A stretch of 64,000 bases of DNA from Owenweeksia hongkongensis DSM 17368 (GCF_000236705.1 NC_016599.1:3348001-3412000), one strand, 5' to 3'; numbered from the stretch's first letter, positions 8,717 through 17,744 are shown. The notes: generated by a model not told the origin, from the sequence alone. Numbers and translations: made by a program.

Positions 8717-10483
8717 TTAGTCTATTGTGAGGTCGTAACCAAGGTGGGTTTGATAACCCTGCATAGTTTTGGCATTTTCAGCCATGTCTATATAATTGGC
8801 GTAAGGTCCTAGTTTTTCTTTTATAAGCTTGGCCTCAAAATCTCCATTAATTTGCTTCATCAAACGTACAAATGGATCTTCCAGTTCTGGGTATTCTACT
8901 ACGCGATATTCACTACCTTCAATGTTGGCCATGTTTTTCGCTATTTGAATAGCGTCTTCAAGGCCACCCAAAACATCCACCAGACCAAGCTCAAGTGCAT
9001 CACGCCCAGAGTATACATGTCCACCGCCAATGCTGTCCACATATTCTTCGGTAAAACCACGACCTTCAGCTACGCGTTTTTTAAAGGTGCCATATACTTG
9101 GTCAACTTGTCTGATTAGCATGCGCATTTCAGAAGCTGTAAGCGTGCGGTCAATTGTTCCTAAGTCTGAATATTTGTTGGTTTTTACATTTTCAATATTC
9201 ACCCCAAGGGTGTTGTGCATCAACTCCTCAGCAGTAAAGAAAAGACCAAAGGCACCAATACTACCAGTAACTGTGGTTGGTTGGGCAACAATAGTGTCAG
9301 CAAAGCAAGAAATGTAATAACCACCGCTGGCAGCCACGCTACCCATAGAAGCTACTACAGGTTTTTCTTTGCGTGCAAGGTCTACTTCTCTCCAAATAAC
9401 TTCAGAAGCCAAGGCGCTACCACCAGGGCTATTTACGCGAAGTACTATGGCTTTTACTTTGTCATTTTTACGGGCCTTACGTATAGCTTCAGCAATTCTT
9501 TCAGAACCAATTTGGTACTCACTTCCTTTACCGCTCACAATGTCTCCTTGGGCAATTACCACAGCAATTTTATTGTCGTTGTACCCGCCTTTTCCAAGCT
9601 TAGCATCAGATGCATAAGTGTGAACAGAAACAAAGTCAATGTCTTTAATGTCATCTTTTCCAGTGGCCGGAAGCATCAGGTTTAACACTTCATCTTCATA
9701 AAGCGGGGCATCAATAAGGCCATTTTTAGCAGCGGTAATTGGGCTGGTAATAGCCATGCTGTCCGCCAGCGTATTAAGGGTATTGGCGTCAAGGTTTCTT
9801 GATTTGCTAATTTCAGCAAGGTAGTCGCCCCATACAGAGCTGATTAAATCTGAAAGTTGTTTTTCGTTTTCAGGGCTCATATCCTGACGAAGGAAAGGCT
9901 CCACAGCGCTTTTGTATTTATTGCCTGTAGCGCGAAGTACAACTGGTTTTACTCCAATTTTGTCCAGAGCATCCTTATAATAAGTTACAGAGGCGTTAAG
10001 ACCATTCCACTCAAAAAATCCTTCAGGGTTCATAAAGATAGAATCAGCTTCTGAAGTTAAGAAAAGACCTTTTTGGGTCATTATTTCTGAATAGCTGTAA
10101 ACAAACTTTCCACTTTCACGAAAGGTGCGAAGGGCATTTCTGATTTCCTCTAAAGTAGCATTTCCAGTCATTGGTATGCCTCCTTTAAGATAAACACCAA
10201 CAATGTTGTCATCATTGGCTGCAGTTTTTAAAGAAGCTAAGATGTCATTCAGCCCTAGTGGAAAAGATGGCTCTTGGCTCAATGGGTTAAAAGCTCCAAA
10301 AGGATTGTCATCGGCTCGTTCGTAGATTACATTATTAAGGTTAATGGTAAGAACGGATCCTTTTTCAATCACTACTTCTTTATTTGCCAATGAGGCAAAA
10401 GAAGCAAGAATGATAAAGCCGATAAAAAGCAAGATGGCTCCACCTAAAATGGTAGCCAATAACATTTTTAGAAAAGTCTTCAT
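8717..10483 (-). CDS. sppA: Signal peptide peptidase SppA, 67K type
   Basis: The 588-residue protein has one N-terminal membrane anchor (about residues 7-30) and two tandem S49 protease halves. In the first half, GNKYKSAVEPF carries the catalytic lysine (E. coli K209 equivalent). In the second half, GSVAASGGYYISC carries the nucleophilic serine. This split of the Ser-Lys dyad across the two halves is typical of the long, E. coli-like form, which degrades leftover signal peptides at the membrane. It starts an apparent operon with the yhhQ-like and flippase-like genes. It is divergent from folK. Confidence 0.92.
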   Translation of the reverse strand: MKTFLKMLLATILGGAILLFIGFIILASFASLANKEVVIEKGSVLTINLNNVIYERADDNPFGAFNPLSQEPSFPLGLNDILASLKTAANDDNIVGVYLKGGIPMTGNATLEEIRNALRTFRESGKFVYSYSEIMTQKGLFLTSEADSIFMNPEGFFEWNGLNASVTYYKDALDKIGVKPVVLRATGNKYKSAVEPFLRQDMSPENEKQLSDLISSVWGDYLAEISKSRNLDANTLNTLADSMAITSPITAAKNGLIDAPLYEDEVLNLMLPATGKDDIKDIDFVSVHTYASDAKLGKGGYNDNKIAVVIAQGDIVSGKGSEYQIGSERIAEAIRKARKNDKVKAIVLRVNSPGGSALASEVIWREVDLARKEKPVVASMGSVAASGGYYISCFADTIVAQPTTVTGSIGAFGLFFTAEELMHNTLGVNIENVKTNKYSDLGTIDRTLTASEMRMLIRQVDQVYGTFKKRVAEGRGFTEEYVDSIGGGHVYSGRDALELGLVDVLGGLEDAIQIAKNMANIEGSEYRVVEYPELEDPFVRLMKQINGDFEAKLIKEKLGPYANYIDMAENAKTMQGYQTHLGYDLTID

Positions 10484-10502
10484 GTATCAGGTGGTCTATG
10501 AT

Positions 10503-10510
10503 TAGTTTTG
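10503..10510 (+). promoter_or_regulatory. -7 promoter element of folK
   Basis: TAGTTTTG matches TAnnTTTG exactly. Transcription would begin around 10517, so the in-frame ATG at 10508 would lie inside the promoter. The later TTG at 10559 is therefore the better folK start. No convincing TTG -33 box was found at the right distance. Confidence 0.4.
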
Positions 10511-10558
10511 ACGCAATTATTCGCAATATTATTAAACAATCCCCATTATCCGCATATT

Positions 10559-11065
10559 TTGAAAGGCAAAGATTATAAGGCTTGTTTGCTTTTAGGAGGA
10601 AACATGAACGATGTTCAATCCACTTTTGTTCAGGTTTTGGCACAAATGGAAGAGTTCTCAGATGTGCTAAAAGCATCTGGACTTTATAAAACAAAAGCCT
10701 GGGGGATGGAAGAGGGTACACCAGATTTTATCAATCAAGCCGTGATTGTGGGTACTCCACTGAAACCTGAAGCATTGTTAAGCAAGCTTCAACAAATAGA
10801 ACTGGACTTTGGAAGGGTTAGGAAAAATGGGGACGACTATGAGTCTAGGACCATTGATATTGACATTATCTTTTTTGAGGATTATATAATAAGGAGTGAA
10901 ATTTTAACAATTCCTCACCCTAGAATGCAAGAGAGGAACTTTGTGTTAGTGCCTTTGGTAGAAATTGCTGAAAATTGGAAGCATCCAGTTTTAGGCAAAT
11001 CGGTGAAGCAAATCTTAGAGGAAAGCATCGATTCTCTGGAGGTAATAGCTGTGGATGAATCGTAA
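10559..11065 (+). CDS. folK: 2-amino-4-hydroxy-6-hydroxymethyldihydropteridine pyrophosphokinase
   Basis: This enzyme transfers pyrophosphate from ATP to the pterin in folate synthesis. The protein shows ACLLLGGNMNDV at its start (family LGSN motif), YKTKAWGM, the FLNQ-like FINQAV, and the signature RTIDIDIIFFED followed by IPHPRMQERNFVL. I prefer the TTG at 10559 (168 residues): the frame is open further upstream to an ATG at 10508, but that ATG overlaps a TAnnTTTG promoter and its added residues do not resemble the family. The gene is divergent from sppA. Confidence 0.9.
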   Translation: MKGKDYKACLLLGGNMNDVQSTFVQVLAQMEEFSDVLKASGLYKTKAWGMEEGTPDFINQAVIVGTPLKPEALLSKLQQIELDFGRVRKNGDDYESRTIDIDIIFFEDYIIRSEILTIPHPRMQERNFVLVPLVEIAENWKHPVLGKSVKQILEESIDSLEVIAVDES

Positions 11066-11449
11066 AGCTTAAGATCAACAATGCGGAAGCTGAGTGGGGT
11101 GAGAAGTGTTAACCCATGTTTTTGTTAGAAAATATCACAAGAATTTCAGTGAAAATTTGGCTAAAAGATGCTGATTTTGACTAGTTAAAAGTAGAATTGC
11201 ACTATAGTTTAAAGCGCTATCTTCTGTTTTTAAAACAGCTGTATGTAGCTATGGTAGGGCTTTATATGGTGGAAATTAATCTTTACATGGAGAAAGGCCT
11301 CGGAGTAATGAACAAATAATAATCTAAATTGTCATAAAAACGTTTTGTAGTCTCCACTTATTTATATTTTTGCCAAGACTTCTAAAAGGGTCTAGCTGCA
11401 AGAAGTCTGAAATATTATGAACCAAAATAGTTACCTAAAATTGATTTTT
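11066..11449 (+). other. Intergenic region before the OmpA gene
   Basis: No coding frame is supported in this roughly 380-bp stretch. Its last 110 bp hold a strong promoter match (11345-11372) and an untranslated leader. The rest is A+T-rich, with no clear hairpin or repeat. Confidence 0.6.
11345..11372 (+). promoter_or_regulatory. Promoter of the OmpA-family gene
   Basis: TTG at 11345-11347 and TATTTTTG at 11365-11372 (exact TAnnTTTG) are separated by 17 bp, the Flavobacterium-type spacing. Transcription would start near 11379 and give a leader of about 70 nt to the ATG at 11450. A strong promoter fits an abundant outer-membrane protein. Confidence 0.75.
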
Positions 11450-12832
11450 ATGAAAAAGTATAGTTTACTCTTAATGTTAGCTATGGGAGTATCATTTGCC
11501 TCTGCTCAGACTACTGAGAAGATTGGTGATGCTCACGTATCTAATTACCGTGATTGGGCCGTTGGGGTGCATGTGGGAAACATGTTTACCGGTGGAGACC
11601 TTTCTAGCTTTAGTTTTAATGACGAAGACAATGATTTCCAATTTGAGCTAGGATTCGGTCTTGACGTTACAAAATACCTTAATAGTGTTTGGGGTATTAA
11701 AGCACAGGGAATGTACGGTAACATTTCTGGAACCAATGGATTAAATAGTTTTGAAAGCAAGTATTTCGATTATAGCTTAAACGCTGTAATGAATCTTAAC
11801 TCACTTGTACTTAGAGCTAAGCAAAATGATAGAAGATGGGCAACTCTAGTGTCTTTGGGTATCGGAATGTCTCAAACTCAGGCTCTTCGTTCTTTCAACG
11901 GTGTTGAGGTAGCTCAGTATGGTAAAGTAGGTGACGAGAACTGGACTAATGAAGTTTTCATCCCTATGGATGTTACTTTTAAGTACCGTTTGAGCAACCT
12001 ATTGGATCTTGATTTTGGTGTACAAGGAAAATACCTTTTCTCTGATATCGCTGATGGATTTGCAGGAGGACGTAACAACGATATGATTGTTTACAGCCAT
12101 GTAGGTCTTAGCTTCAACTTTGGAGGTCCAAAAGAATCTACCGCTGTGATTTATACAAACCCACTTGACGGAATGTATTTTGACCTTGCTGAGGTTAAAG
12201 ATAATTTCGACCAACTTACCACTGATGATGATAAGGATGGTGTGAATAACTACTTTGACAAAGACAACAGCACTCCAGAAGGAGCTGTGGTTGATGGAAG
12301 TGGTAAAGCTCTTGACGTAGATCAGGATGGTATTCCTGATAACATGGATGAAGATCCATTTACTGCTAAAGGTGCTAAAGTTGATGCTAACGGTCGTGCA
12401 GTTGATTCTGACGGTGACGGTGTAGCTGACTACATGGACAAAGAAGCTAACACTCCAGCTGGAACTATGGTGAACTTCCAAGGTCAGACTATCAAAGGTG
12501 GAATGGATAATGCGTTTATCCCTTCTGTATACTTCTCTTTCAACAGCGCGAGTATTTCTGCAGCTAACCACCAACGTTTAGCTACAATCGCTCGTTTGAT
12601 GAAAAACAATCCAAATACTAAGATTGTAGTTACTGGTTCTGCTGACCCAAGAGGATCTGAAGAATATAACAAGAACCTTGGTATGAGAAGAGCTGAAGCT
12701 GTGAAGAAACAACTTTCACAAGTTTACGGTATCGATGAAGCAAGAATTGAAGCTAAGTCTGTAGGCGAAAGCGAGCAATTTGCTAACGGTCGTAACGATA
12801 TCAACAGAAGAGCTGATATTACCATTAAGTAA
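11450..12832 (+). CDS. OmpA-family outer membrane protein with calcium-binding (TSP3-like) repeats
   Basis: The start at 11450 gives a clean signal peptide (MKKYSLLLMLAMGVSFASAQ) and 460 residues. An in-frame ATG at 11417 would add 11 residues ahead of it. An N-terminal beta-barrel region (to about residue 235) is followed by three DxDxDG repeats of thrombospondin type 3 style (TTDDDKDGVNNYFD, DVDQDGIPDNMD, DSDGDGVADYMD). The C-terminal OmpA domain includes FNSASISAANHQ and the peptidoglycan-binding NKNLGMRRAEAV and NDINRRADI motifs. It anchors the outer membrane to peptidoglycan. Codon choice looks biased in the manner of a highly expressed gene. Its own terminator now lies beyond the IS element. 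Confidence 0.93.
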   Translation: MKKYSLLLMLAMGVSFASAQTTEKIGDAHVSNYRDWAVGVHVGNMFTGGDLSSFSFNDEDNDFQFELGFGLDVTKYLNSVWGIKAQGMYGNISGTNGLNSFESKYFDYSLNAVMNLNSLVLRAKQNDRRWATLVSLGIGMSQTQALRSFNGVEVAQYGKVGDENWTNEVFIPMDVTFKYRLSNLLDLDFGVQGKYLFSDIADGFAGGRNNDMIVYSHVGLSFNFGGPKESTAVIYTNPLDGMYFDLAEVKDNFDQLTTDDDKDGVNNYFDKDNSTPEGAVVDGSGKALDVDQDGIPDNMDEDPFTAKGAKVDANGRAVDSDGDGVADYMDKEANTPAGTMVNFQGQTIKGGMDNAFIPSVYFSFNSASISAANHQRLATIARLMKNNPNTKIVVTGSADPRGSEEYNKNLGMRRAEAVKKQLSQVYGIDEARIEAKSVGESEQFANGRNDINRRADITIK

Positions 12833-12854
12833 TTATATATAGTATATAATACAG

Positions 12855-12873
12855 TGTCCCGTCCTAAATAACC
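12855..12873 (+). repeat. Left terminal inverted repeat of the IS3 element
   Basis: Starts TGTCCCGTCCTAAATA and matches the inverted right end (TGTCACGTCCTGAAATA) with two substitutions in the first 14 bases. It lies at the 3' end of the transposase genes. Confidence 0.85.
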
Positions 12874-12906
12874 GATACAGGTTTTTATATAGATTAAACA
12901 TAGTAA

Positions 12907-13758
12907 TTAAACCTTGGTGAAGCTAGCTTCACCAAGGTTTTGTTTTTTATAGGATTTTATTTTGACCTGATCTTGTTTATGCATTTGTTCTGGAGTGTTC
13001 ATTTGGCAGGAGAGGTGTGGCCTTTGTTTATTATAAATGCTTACACTGTCTTCCACCAAAGGCTTCATGATGTCTAGTTTATCGGCCTTTACTACTTCAA
13101 TAAATTCTTGCTTTAAAATACCGTTTATACGTTCCGCTATGGCGTTGGCATATGGGTCATAAGACTCTGTCATGCTACAGGTTATTTTGGCTTTAGCCAG
13201 TTGTTTTTGGTAATCGGTGCTACAATATTGTAGGCCTCTGTCTGAGTGATGGATCAGAGGTTGGCTAGGGTATTTTCGATTTTTGATAGCTTGCTTTAAG
13301 GCAGATAGCGCACCATCCACACTCAAACTGTTTGATACATTGTAGCCTACTATCTTTTTTGAGTAGGCATCGGTAACTAGAGCCAGGTACATGGGGTTTT
13401 CTCGGGTACCCACATAAGTTATATCGGCCACCCAAAGCTGCTCTGGCCGGGTAATGGGTAAGTCTGCAATCACGTTTTTGTGTTTGCGGAACCTATGGTG
13501 TGAGTTGGTGGTAATATGGTATGATTTCTTGGGTTGTATTAACATGTGATTTGCTTTTAGAATGTGGAACAATTTATCGCGACCCACGCCCAGTGCTTGC
13601 AGCTCTGGCTGTAGCAAGTGGTAAAGTTTACGTGTGCCTAGCCGAGGCATGGACATGCGCTTTTCCTGCACGAGTGATACTACTTTTTGCGCACGTTGCT
13701 TTTTGGCTTCTTCGGCTTTAATGGCGCGATAATAAACTTGACGGCTATACCCGAACAA
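12907..13758 (-). CDS. IS3-family transposase OrfB (DDE integrase core)
   Basis: The 283-residue frame carries the rve/DDE catalytic core: first Asp in LWVADITYVG, second in HHSDRGLQYCS, and Glu in NAIAERINGILKQE. The N-terminal HTH_21 region has SMPRLGTRKLYHLL. The listed start is a TTG, but the frame is open further upstream to the slippery site at 13824-13830. The working transposase is therefore expected to be an OrfAB fusion made by -1 frameshifting, joining through KKLLTRTVNQYKEHYQES. A perfect 32-nt palindrome covers its last codons. Confidence 0.9.
   Translation of the reverse strand: MFGYSRQVYYRAIKAEEAKKQRAQKVVSLVQEKRMSMPRLGTRKLYHLLQPELQALGVGRDKLFHILKANHMLIQPKKSYHITTNSHHRFRKHKNVIADLPITRPEQLWVADITYVGTRENPMYLALVTDAYSKKIVGYNVSNSLSVDGALSALKQAIKNRKYPSQPLIHHSDRGLQYCSTDYQKQLAKAKITCSMTESYDPYANAIAERINGILKQEFIEVVKADKLDIMKPLVEDSVSIYNKQRPHLSCQMNTPEQMHKQDQVKIKSYKKQNLGEASFTKV
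12909..12940 (-). terminator. Perfect 32-nt palindrome at the end of the transposase gene
   Basis: The arms AAACCTTGGTGAAGCT and AGCTTCACCAAGGTTT are exactly complementary with no spacer. They cover the last ten codons of orfB. It may end transposase transcription or block read-through from the OmpA gene. Lacking a loop and a long T run on the minus strand, it is not a textbook terminator. Confidence 0.45.
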
Positions 13759-13830
13759 TCTACAGGTAGCCGTTAGGCTTTCTTGGTAGTGTTCTTTGTA
13801 TTGGTTGACTGTTCGGGTAAGGAGTTTTTT
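13748..13830 (-). promoter_or_regulatory. Programmed -1 frameshift signal in the IS3 transposase
   Basis: In orfA's frame the minus strand reads AGA AAA AAC, which contains the canonical slippery heptamer A_AAA_AAC (13830-13824). Slipping back one base gives AAA AAA CTC and enters the orfB frame, which is open from there. Four bases downstream starts TACCCGAACA (13819-13810), exactly complementary to TGTTCGGGTA (13757-13748). The 52-nt interior can form smaller stems. This is a typical stimulatory structure. Efficiency is unknown. Confidence 0.8.
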
Positions 13831-14198
13831 CTGATTGGAATATTGTACTCTTTCTCGGCTATATCTATCATCATATCAAAGATGATCGCCTTTTTGTCGG
13901 CTCGTTCTATTTGATGTTCCAGCTGCTTTTTCTGCTTTTCTAATAGCCGAACTTTTTGCTCTAGTTCCATCAGTTTTTGTTCTGGAGTTTTGGGCATTTG
14001 TATTGGAGTTTGATTTTCCCAATCAAAGTTACCATACTTTCTTAACCAACTCAGCACAGTACTGCGAGCCTGAATGCCATATTTTCGGACTGCTCCATGC
14101 TGACTTAACTCGCCCCGTTCTATTTCTTGGACAACTTGCAGCTTGAAGTTTAAGCTGTAATCTTTTTGTGTACGCTTTACGTAGCCATTGTCTTTCAT
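13773..14198 (-). CDS. IS3-family OrfA (helix-turn-helix, leucine zipper)
   Basis: The 141-residue protein has an HTH region (VVQEIERGELSQHGAVRKYG followed by STVLSWLRKYG) that binds the element's ends. A coiled-coil region near residues 75-105 (MELEQKVRLLEKQKKQLEHQ) is typical of IS3 OrfA dimerisation. It ends in frame 0 at 13773, 17 codons after the A_AAA_AAC heptamer that should redirect some ribosomes into orfB. Confidence 0.9.
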   Translation of the reverse strand: MKDNGYVKRTQKDYSLNFKLQVVQEIERGELSQHGAVRKYGIQARSTVLSWLRKYGNFDWENQTPIQMPKTPEQKLMELEQKVRLLEKQKKQLEHQIERADKKAIIFDMMIDIAEKEYNIPIRKNSLPEQSTNTKNTTKKA

Positions 14199-14219
14199 AA
14201 GGTTACAAATTTGTGTAAC

Positions 14220-14238
14220 GCTATTTCAGGACGTGACA
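14220..14238 (-). repeat. Right terminal inverted repeat of the IS3 element
   Basis: Read on the minus strand it starts TGTCACGTCCTGAAATA, and it lies just upstream of orfA. The CAG target duplication follows directly. Confidence 0.85.
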
Positions 14239-14250
14239 CAGGTAACTTAT

Positions 14251-14287
14251 AAAAAATCCCCCTCGGCTGATGCTGAGGGGGATTTTT
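14251..14287 (+). terminator. Strong terminator, originally that of the OmpA gene
   Basis: Arms AAAATCCCCCTC and GAGGGGGATTTTT enclose GGCTGATGCT, with A and T runs on both sides, so it can work in both directions. It lies 12 bp beyond the IS target duplication. Removing the IS would place it about 37 bp after the OmpA stop codon. Confidence 0.85.
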
Positions 14288-14338
14288 CATTTAGAAGGGT
14301 GGAGGAAATTTGTATGGAAGAAGCAGAGGTTTGCTGCT

Positions 14339-14866
14339 TTAGATAAAACGTTGGGCAGCTTGCCAAAGGGCTATTCCAGCACTTACAGAAATGTTTAAGG
14401 AGTGCTTGGTGCCAAACTGTGGAATCTCAATAGCGAAGTCGCAAAGAGCAAGAGCTTCATTACTCACACCTTTTACTTCGTTGCCAAAAATTAAAGCAAC
14501 TTTATCGTGCTGTTCAAAGGGAAACTGCTCTAAAGAAATAGCTCCACTGGTTTGCTCGATAGCAATAAGAGTGTAGCCTTTTTCCTTCAGATCTTTTAAA
14601 GAATCGCTGGTTTCTACAAAGTGTCTCCAACTTACAGATTCAGTGGCACCAAGCGCAGTTTTGTTCATTTCACGATGTGGTGGTGTGGCGGTGAGTCCAC
14701 AAAGGTGAAGTTCTTCTACCCTAAAGGCATCGGAAGTTCTAAAAACAGAGCCTACATTTAGTAAACTTCTAACGTTGTCAAGCACCAATACTATTGGGTT
14801 TTTCGGTGCTTCCTGAAATTCTTCGGTGCTAAGCCTATTCAGCTCGCTCATTCTTAACTTTCTCAT
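14339..14866 (-). CDS. TrmH/SpoU-family RNA 2'-O-methyltransferase
   Basis: The 175-residue protein has the SpoU SPOUT-fold motifs: VLDNVRSLLNVGSVFRTSDA (motif 1), LIFGNEVKGVSNEAL (motif 2), and IPQFGTKHSLNISVSAGIAL (motif 3, SAM-binding knot). Targets of this family are tRNA or rRNA riboses. The short form without the N-terminal extension of TrmH does not reveal the target. A TATTTTTG promoter match (minus strand, 14893-14900) lies 27 bp upstream. It is divergent from mutS. Confidence 0.87.
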   Translation of the reverse strand: MRKLRMSELNRLSTEEFQEAPKNPIVLVLDNVRSLLNVGSVFRTSDAFRVEELHLCGLTATPPHREMNKTALGATESVSWRHFVETSDSLKDLKEKGYTLIAIEQTSGAISLEQFPFEQHDKVALIFGNEVKGVSNEALALCDFAIEIPQFGTKHSLNISVSAGIALWQAAQRFI

Positions 14867-14892
14867 GCTCTATTTCTATCTTAGCGGCTCAC

Positions 14893-14900
14893 CAAAAATA
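14893..14900 (-). promoter_or_regulatory. -7 promoter element of the TrmH-family gene
   Basis: The minus strand reads TATTTTTG, an exact TAnnTTTG match, 27 bp before the ATG. No well-placed -33 TTG was seen. Confidence 0.4.
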
Positions 14901-14909
14901 GGATGAATT

Positions 14910-17498
14910 TTGGCCGGAAAGAGTGCAGAAACGCCTTTAATGAGGCAATACAATCAAATTAAGTCTAAATACCCTGATGCTCTTTTGCTATTTAGAGTTG
15001 GTGATTTTTACGAAACCTTTGGGCAAGATGCAGTTAAGGCTAGTAAAATCTTAGGAATTGTACTTACCAAAAGATCTAATGGAGCGGCAGCCGATATGGA
15101 GCTTGCCGGATTTCCCCACCATTCATTGGATAACTATTTACCAAAATTGGTGAGAGCCGGTCAGCGCGTTGCTATTTGCGACCAGTTGGAAGATCCAAAG
15201 CTTACCAAGAACATTGTGAAACGCGGTGTTACCGAATTGGTTACTCCGGGGGTTACTACCAGTGACCAAGTTTTAAAGTCAGGTAGCAACAACTTCCTGG
15301 CGGCCATTTACATGGAAAAGGAGCGCTTTGGAATTAGCTTTTGCGATATTTCTACAGGAGAGTTTTTGGTGGCAGAAGGAAATCATGAATATGTGGACAA
15401 GCTAATTCAGAGTTTAGCACCAAGCGAAATTCTTTTTCAAAAGAATAAATCAGCAAAATACTTTGAGCTTTTTGGCAATCGTCATTATTCTTTCGCTTTA
15501 GATGAATGGATTTTTAAGAGTGATTTTGCCAATGAAAGTCTCAATAATCATTTTAAAACTAAGTCTTTAAAAGGTTTTGGTATAGAGGGAATGGATCTGG
15601 CAATAATAGCCGGAGGAGCCATTTTTCATTACTTAAAAGAAACGCGGCATGATCAACTAGGGCACATTACAGGGGTTAGTCGCATAGAGCGTGAAGAGTT
15701 TGTATGGATGGATCGTTTTACCATTCGCAACCTTGAACTTTTTAATAGCAATTCTCCTGACGGTGTTTCACTTCTCGATGTGATAGATCATACACAATCT
15801 CCTATGGGGAGTAGGTTGTTAAAGAGATGGTTGGCTATGCCACTTAAGAAAGTGGCAGCTATTGAGGATCGTCAACTTACCGTTGAGGCTTTTATGAAAA
15901 AGCACGAGCTGGCGGAAGATATAGCTCAATTGCTTCAGGAAATACATGATTTAGAGCGATTGGTTAGTAAGCTGAGTACTGGTAAAATTCACCCCAAAGA
16001 ACTGCTTCAGCTAAAGAAAGGGTTGGAGTTTTCTAACGCTATAAAGAAAAAGTGTGCTAAGGTAAAGCAGCTTTCCCTCATTGCGGACCAGCTGCATGAA
16101 TGTCTGAAGCTAATTGAATTAGTTTCCACTTCTATAAAGGAAAACCCATCAGTTCAAATTTCAAAGGGAGATGTGATTGCTGATGGTGTATCAGCAGAGC
16201 TTGATGATCTTAGAGATATTTTAAATTCCGGCAAGGATAAGCTTCTTGCTATTCAAAAACGAGAAGCTGAGGCTACGGGGATTTCCAACCTCAAGATTGC
16301 TTTTAATAATGTGTTTGGCTATTACCTGGAGGTAAGAAATACGCATAAAGATAAGGTGCCTGCTGAATGGGTGCGCAAGCAAACTCTGGTAAGTGCTGAG
16401 CGATATATTACAGAAGAGCTTAAGGAATACGAACAGAAAATTCTTGGTGCTGAAGACAAAATTTTAGCTATTGAGCAAAAGCTTTACAATGATGTATTGG
16501 AGAAGGCGCTGTCCTACTTGCCACAAATTCAGCAAAATGCCCAAGTGCTTGCCCGAATAGATTGCCTTTTGTCTTTTGCGCTTTTAGCTAAAAGTATGAA
16601 TTACGTAAAGCCTTCGATGGATGATAGCTATAAACTTGACATCAAAGGAGGTCGTCATCCTGTAATTGAGCGACAGCTTGCCGCAGGTGAGGATTATATT
16701 AGTAATGATGTGCTTCTTGATAGGGAGGAGTTTCAGATATTGATGATTACCGGACCTAACATGTCCGGTAAGTCAGCATTGCTTAGGCAAACGGCATTGA
16801 TAAGCCTAATGGCTCAGATAGGGTGTTATGTTCCCGCAAAGGCGGCCAGTTTAGGTGTGGTAGATAAGATATTTGTAAGGGTAGGGGCTTCGGATAACAT
16901 AAGTCAGGGTGAATCAACCTTTATGGTAGAGATGAGCGAAACAGCCTCTATTTTGAATAACTTATCCGATCGAAGTCTTGTGCTGCTTGATGAAATTGGA
17001 CGAGGGACAAGCACCTATGATGGTATTTCTATAGCGTGGTCAATAGCTGAGTTTTTACATGAGCATCCAAGTAGGGCAAAAACTTTGTTTGCAACGCACT
17101 ATCACGAGCTCAATGAAATGGAGGGAGCTTTTGAGCGCATTCGCAATTTTAACGTAAGTGTAAAAGAGGTAAATAACAGCATCATATTTATGCGTAAGCT
17201 AAAACCAGGAGGCAGCGAACATAGTTTTGGTATTCATGTGGCCAAAATGGCTGGTATGCCTGGCTTAGTTGTTAATCGGGCCGAATCGGTGTTAAAGGAG
17301 CTTGAAAAGAGTAGAAGTTCGGGTGATAAAAAGAACGGAAAAGCAAAAGATGAGATGCAATTAAGTTTTTTTAAGTTGGATGATCCGATCTTAGAAGAAT
17401 TGAAAGAAGAGATTACGAATTTGGATATCAATACCTTAACGCCAGTAGAGGCTTTAATGAAATTAAACGGCATCAAAAAAAAGTTAGGAGGGGTATAA
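14910..17498 (+). CDS. mutS: DNA mismatch repair protein MutS
   Basis: The 862-residue protein shows the mismatch-wedge motif GDFYETF (F-x-E) near residue 33, and the core, lever and clamp regions. The ABC ATPase domain has Walker [14 protein letters not shown] at about residue 614, signature [13 protein letters not shown], Walker [17 protein letters not shown] and a following [10 protein letters not shown]. It recognises mismatches and recruits MutL. The start used is TTG ([15 protein letters not shown]): the nearby ATG at 14903 is out of frame, and the in-frame ATG at 14940 would remove conserved residues. Length is normal for MutS1. Confidence 0.96.
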   Translation: MAGKSAETPLMRQYNQIKSKYPDALLLFRVGDFYETFGQDAVKASKILGIVLTKRSNGAAADMELAGFPHHSLDNYLPKLVRAGQRVAICDQLEDPKLTKNIVKRGVTELVTPGVTTSDQVLKSGSNNFLAAIYMEKERFGISFCDISTGEFLVAEGNHEYVDKLIQSLAPSEILFQKNKSAKYFELFGNRHYSFALDEWIFKSDFANESLNNHFKTKSLKGFGIEGMDLAIIAGGAIFHYLKETRHDQLGHITGVSRIEREEFVWMDRFTIRNLELFNSNSPDGVSLLDVIDHTQSPMGSRLLKRWLAMPLKKVAAIEDRQLTVEAFMKKHELAEDIAQLLQEIHDLERLVSKLSTGKIHPKELLQLKKGLEFSNAIKKKCAKVKQLSLIADQLHECLKLIELVSTSIKENPSVQISKGDVIADGVSAELDDLRDILNSGKDKLLAIQKREAEATGISNLKIAFNNVFGYYLEVRNTHKDKVPAEWVRKQTLVSAERYITEELKEYEQKILGAEDKILAIEQKLYNDVLEKALSYLPQIQQNAQVLARIDCLLSFALLAKSMNYVKPSMDDSYKLDIKGGRHPVIERQLAAGEDYISNDVLLDREEFQILMITGPNMSGKSALLRQTALISLMAQIGCYVPAKAASLGVVDKIFVRVGASDNISQGESTFMVEMSETASILNNLSDRSLVLLDEIGRGTSTYDGISIAWSIAEFLHEHPSRAKTLFATHYHELNEMEGAFERIRNFNVSVKEVNNSIIFMRKLKPGGSEHSFGIHVAKMAGMPGLVVNRAESVLKELEKSRSSGDKKNGKAKDEMQLSFFKLDDPILEELKEEITNLDINTLTPVEALMKLNGIKKKLGGV

Positions 17499-17504
17499 AA
17501 ATGT

Positions 17505-17536
17505 TTGCACAGGTTTAAAAAAGTATATTATATTTG
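17505..17536 (+). promoter_or_regulatory. Promoter of tRNA-Gly
   Basis: TTG at 17505-17507 and TATATTTG at 17529-17536 (exact TAnnTTTG) are 21 bp apart, and the tRNA begins 27 bp later. Confidence 0.6.
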
Positions 17537-17563
17537 CACTCCCGTTTACGGGGAGAGTGAAAT

Positions 17564-17639
<76 letters not shown>

Positions 17640-17644
17640 AATTA

Positions 17645-17669
17645 AAGCCCCTCTTTATGAGGGGTTTTT
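17645..17669 (+). terminator. Terminator after tRNA-Gly
   Basis: Hairpin with stem CCCCTC/GAGGGG around TTTAT, followed by a T run. Confidence 0.8.
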
Positions 17670-17744
17670 AGTTTAAAAGTAAAATGTAGAAGGTGTAAAC
17701 CTGAAGCATTAAAATCTCAACCCTCTGCTTTTAATAGTAGAGTC

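Larger units (their letters stand above)
12855..14238 (-). mobile_element. IS3-family insertion sequence, complete, 1384 bp
   Basis: The element has terminal inverted repeats beginning TGTCCCGTCCTAAATA (left) and TGTCACGTCCTGAAATA (right end, read inward). It carries overlapping orfA and orfB frames with an IS3-type DDE transposase, and is flanked by a 3-bp direct repeat CAG (12852-12854 and 14239-14241). All parts needed for transposition look intact. It sits between the OmpA gene and a strong terminator at 14251. I cannot assign the IS3 subgroup with certainty. Confidence 0.92.

Noticed and set aside
11066-11340. Possible small RNA or small gene upstream of the OmpA gene
   Set aside because: No frame with a start and protein-like content was found, and no clear hairpin with a T run.
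11999-12574. 191-codon minus-strand frame inside the OmpA gene
   Set aside because: It is antisense to the OmpA Asp/Gly-rich repeats, has no homology-like motifs, and is explained by codon bias of the real gene.
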